DNA of 8,041 nucleotides from NCBI GenBank assembly GCA_023246995.1, contig JAHFHI010000049.1:1-8041 (forward strand), read 5' to 3'. The DNA comes from Candidatus Omnitrophota bacterium. Lineage in GTDB: Bacteria; Omnitrophota; Omnitrophia; Omnitrophales; Aquincolibacteriaceae. This document shows, piece by piece, positions 7,830-8,041 of the stretch; position 1 is the first letter of the stretch; the number at the start of each line of letters is the position of its first letter. Made by a program: the position numbers and the translations under genes. Below the pieces are notes generated by a model. It was not told where the DNA came from. It saw nothing but the letters and a program-made list of their open reading frames with translations, and made no database searches.

Positions 7830-8040
7830 GGGATTCCTCGTCCCCTTTGAGGAATTTTCTAAGAGCACGCAAGAACCCGCCTTTCTTCTCGGATTCCTTC
7901 TTCTCCGGGGCCTTTTCATCTTGGGTCTGGGGAGCCTCGGCAGAGGTTTCCGATTTTTGAGCTGACTCTTTTGTTTTTGCAGCCTTTTTGAGTTTCTCGG
8001 CGGGCTCTAAAGGCTCGGCTTCTCTTTTGGCTTTAGCCGC
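7825..8040 (-). CDS. C-terminal tail of an unidentified protein (partial, Lys/Glu/Ala-rich)
   Basis: The last 71 codons of a gene that begins beyond the right edge are visible, ending in TAA at 7827-7825. I do not recognise the protein. Residues 1-53 of the visible part are low-complexity and highly charged (Ala, Lys, Glu, Pro), as in a disordered tail. They are followed by GGFLRALRKFLKGDEESH, a short basic amphipathic segment that might contact a membrane, nucleic acid or a partner protein. The frame is supported by absence of stops to the window edge, by the uniform low-complexity composition, and by the overlap of its stop codon with the proposed aminotransferase start (shared bases in ATTAA). 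That overlap indicates co-transcription with aspC. No function is assigned. Confidence 0.65.
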   Translation of the reverse strand, partial: AAKAKREAEPLEPAEKLKKAAKTKESAQKSETSAEAPQTQDEKAPEKKESEKKGGFLRALRKFLKGDEESH

Positions 8041-8041
8041 T

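Overview
The window is a compact block of six protein-coding genes, all on the minus strand. In the direction of transcription (right to left) they are: the C-terminal tail of an unidentified Lys/Glu/Ala-rich protein, a class Ib aspartate/aromatic aminotransferase (aspC/aspB type), a large exported tandem-domain M16 zinc metalloprotease, a strikingly short transcription-repair coupling factor (Mfd), a periplasmic SurA-like prolyl isomerase/chaperone, and pdxA for pyridoxal phosphate synthesis, which runs off the left edge. I saw no RNA genes, insertion sequences, CRISPR arrays or phage genes. No gene-free stretch exceeds about 155 bases.

The organism is a diderm (Gram-negative-type) bacterium, inferred from SurA and from exported proteins with Sec signal peptides. 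Base composition is moderately GC-rich by eye. The order mfd-surA-pdxA, and the surA-pdxA adjacency also seen in Escherichia coli, suggest a Gram-negative lineage. An uncultivated group such as Omnitrophota or a deltaproteobacterial relative would fit, but this is a guess from gene order and protein style. No marker in the window decides it.

Layout: 7825-8040 is the end of the unknown gene. Its TAA stop overlaps the proposed ATT start of the aminotransferase (7829-6651). A 127-base gap with a possible weak promoter leads to the M16 protease (6523-3716). Six bases later, in the same frame, mfd starts (3709-1820) from a ribosome binding site inside the protease gene. A 154-base gap holds a good sigma70-type promoter that ends almost on the surA ATG (1665-685). 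After 67 bases pdxA begins at 617.

The genes are housekeeping in character: amino-acid and nitrogen metabolism with its PLP cofactor supply (aminotransferase, PdxA), envelope protein quality control (M16 protease, SurA), and transcription-coupled DNA repair (Mfd). The most unusual item is Mfd. It appears to keep only the UvrA-binding D2 module, the RNA-polymerase-interacting domain and the RecG-like translocase, and lacks D1a, D1b, D3 and the autoinhibitory C-terminal D7. Other points worth a look are the ATT start codon of the aminotransferase, the near-leaderless surA promoter, and the in-frame TAG junction between the protease and Mfd.
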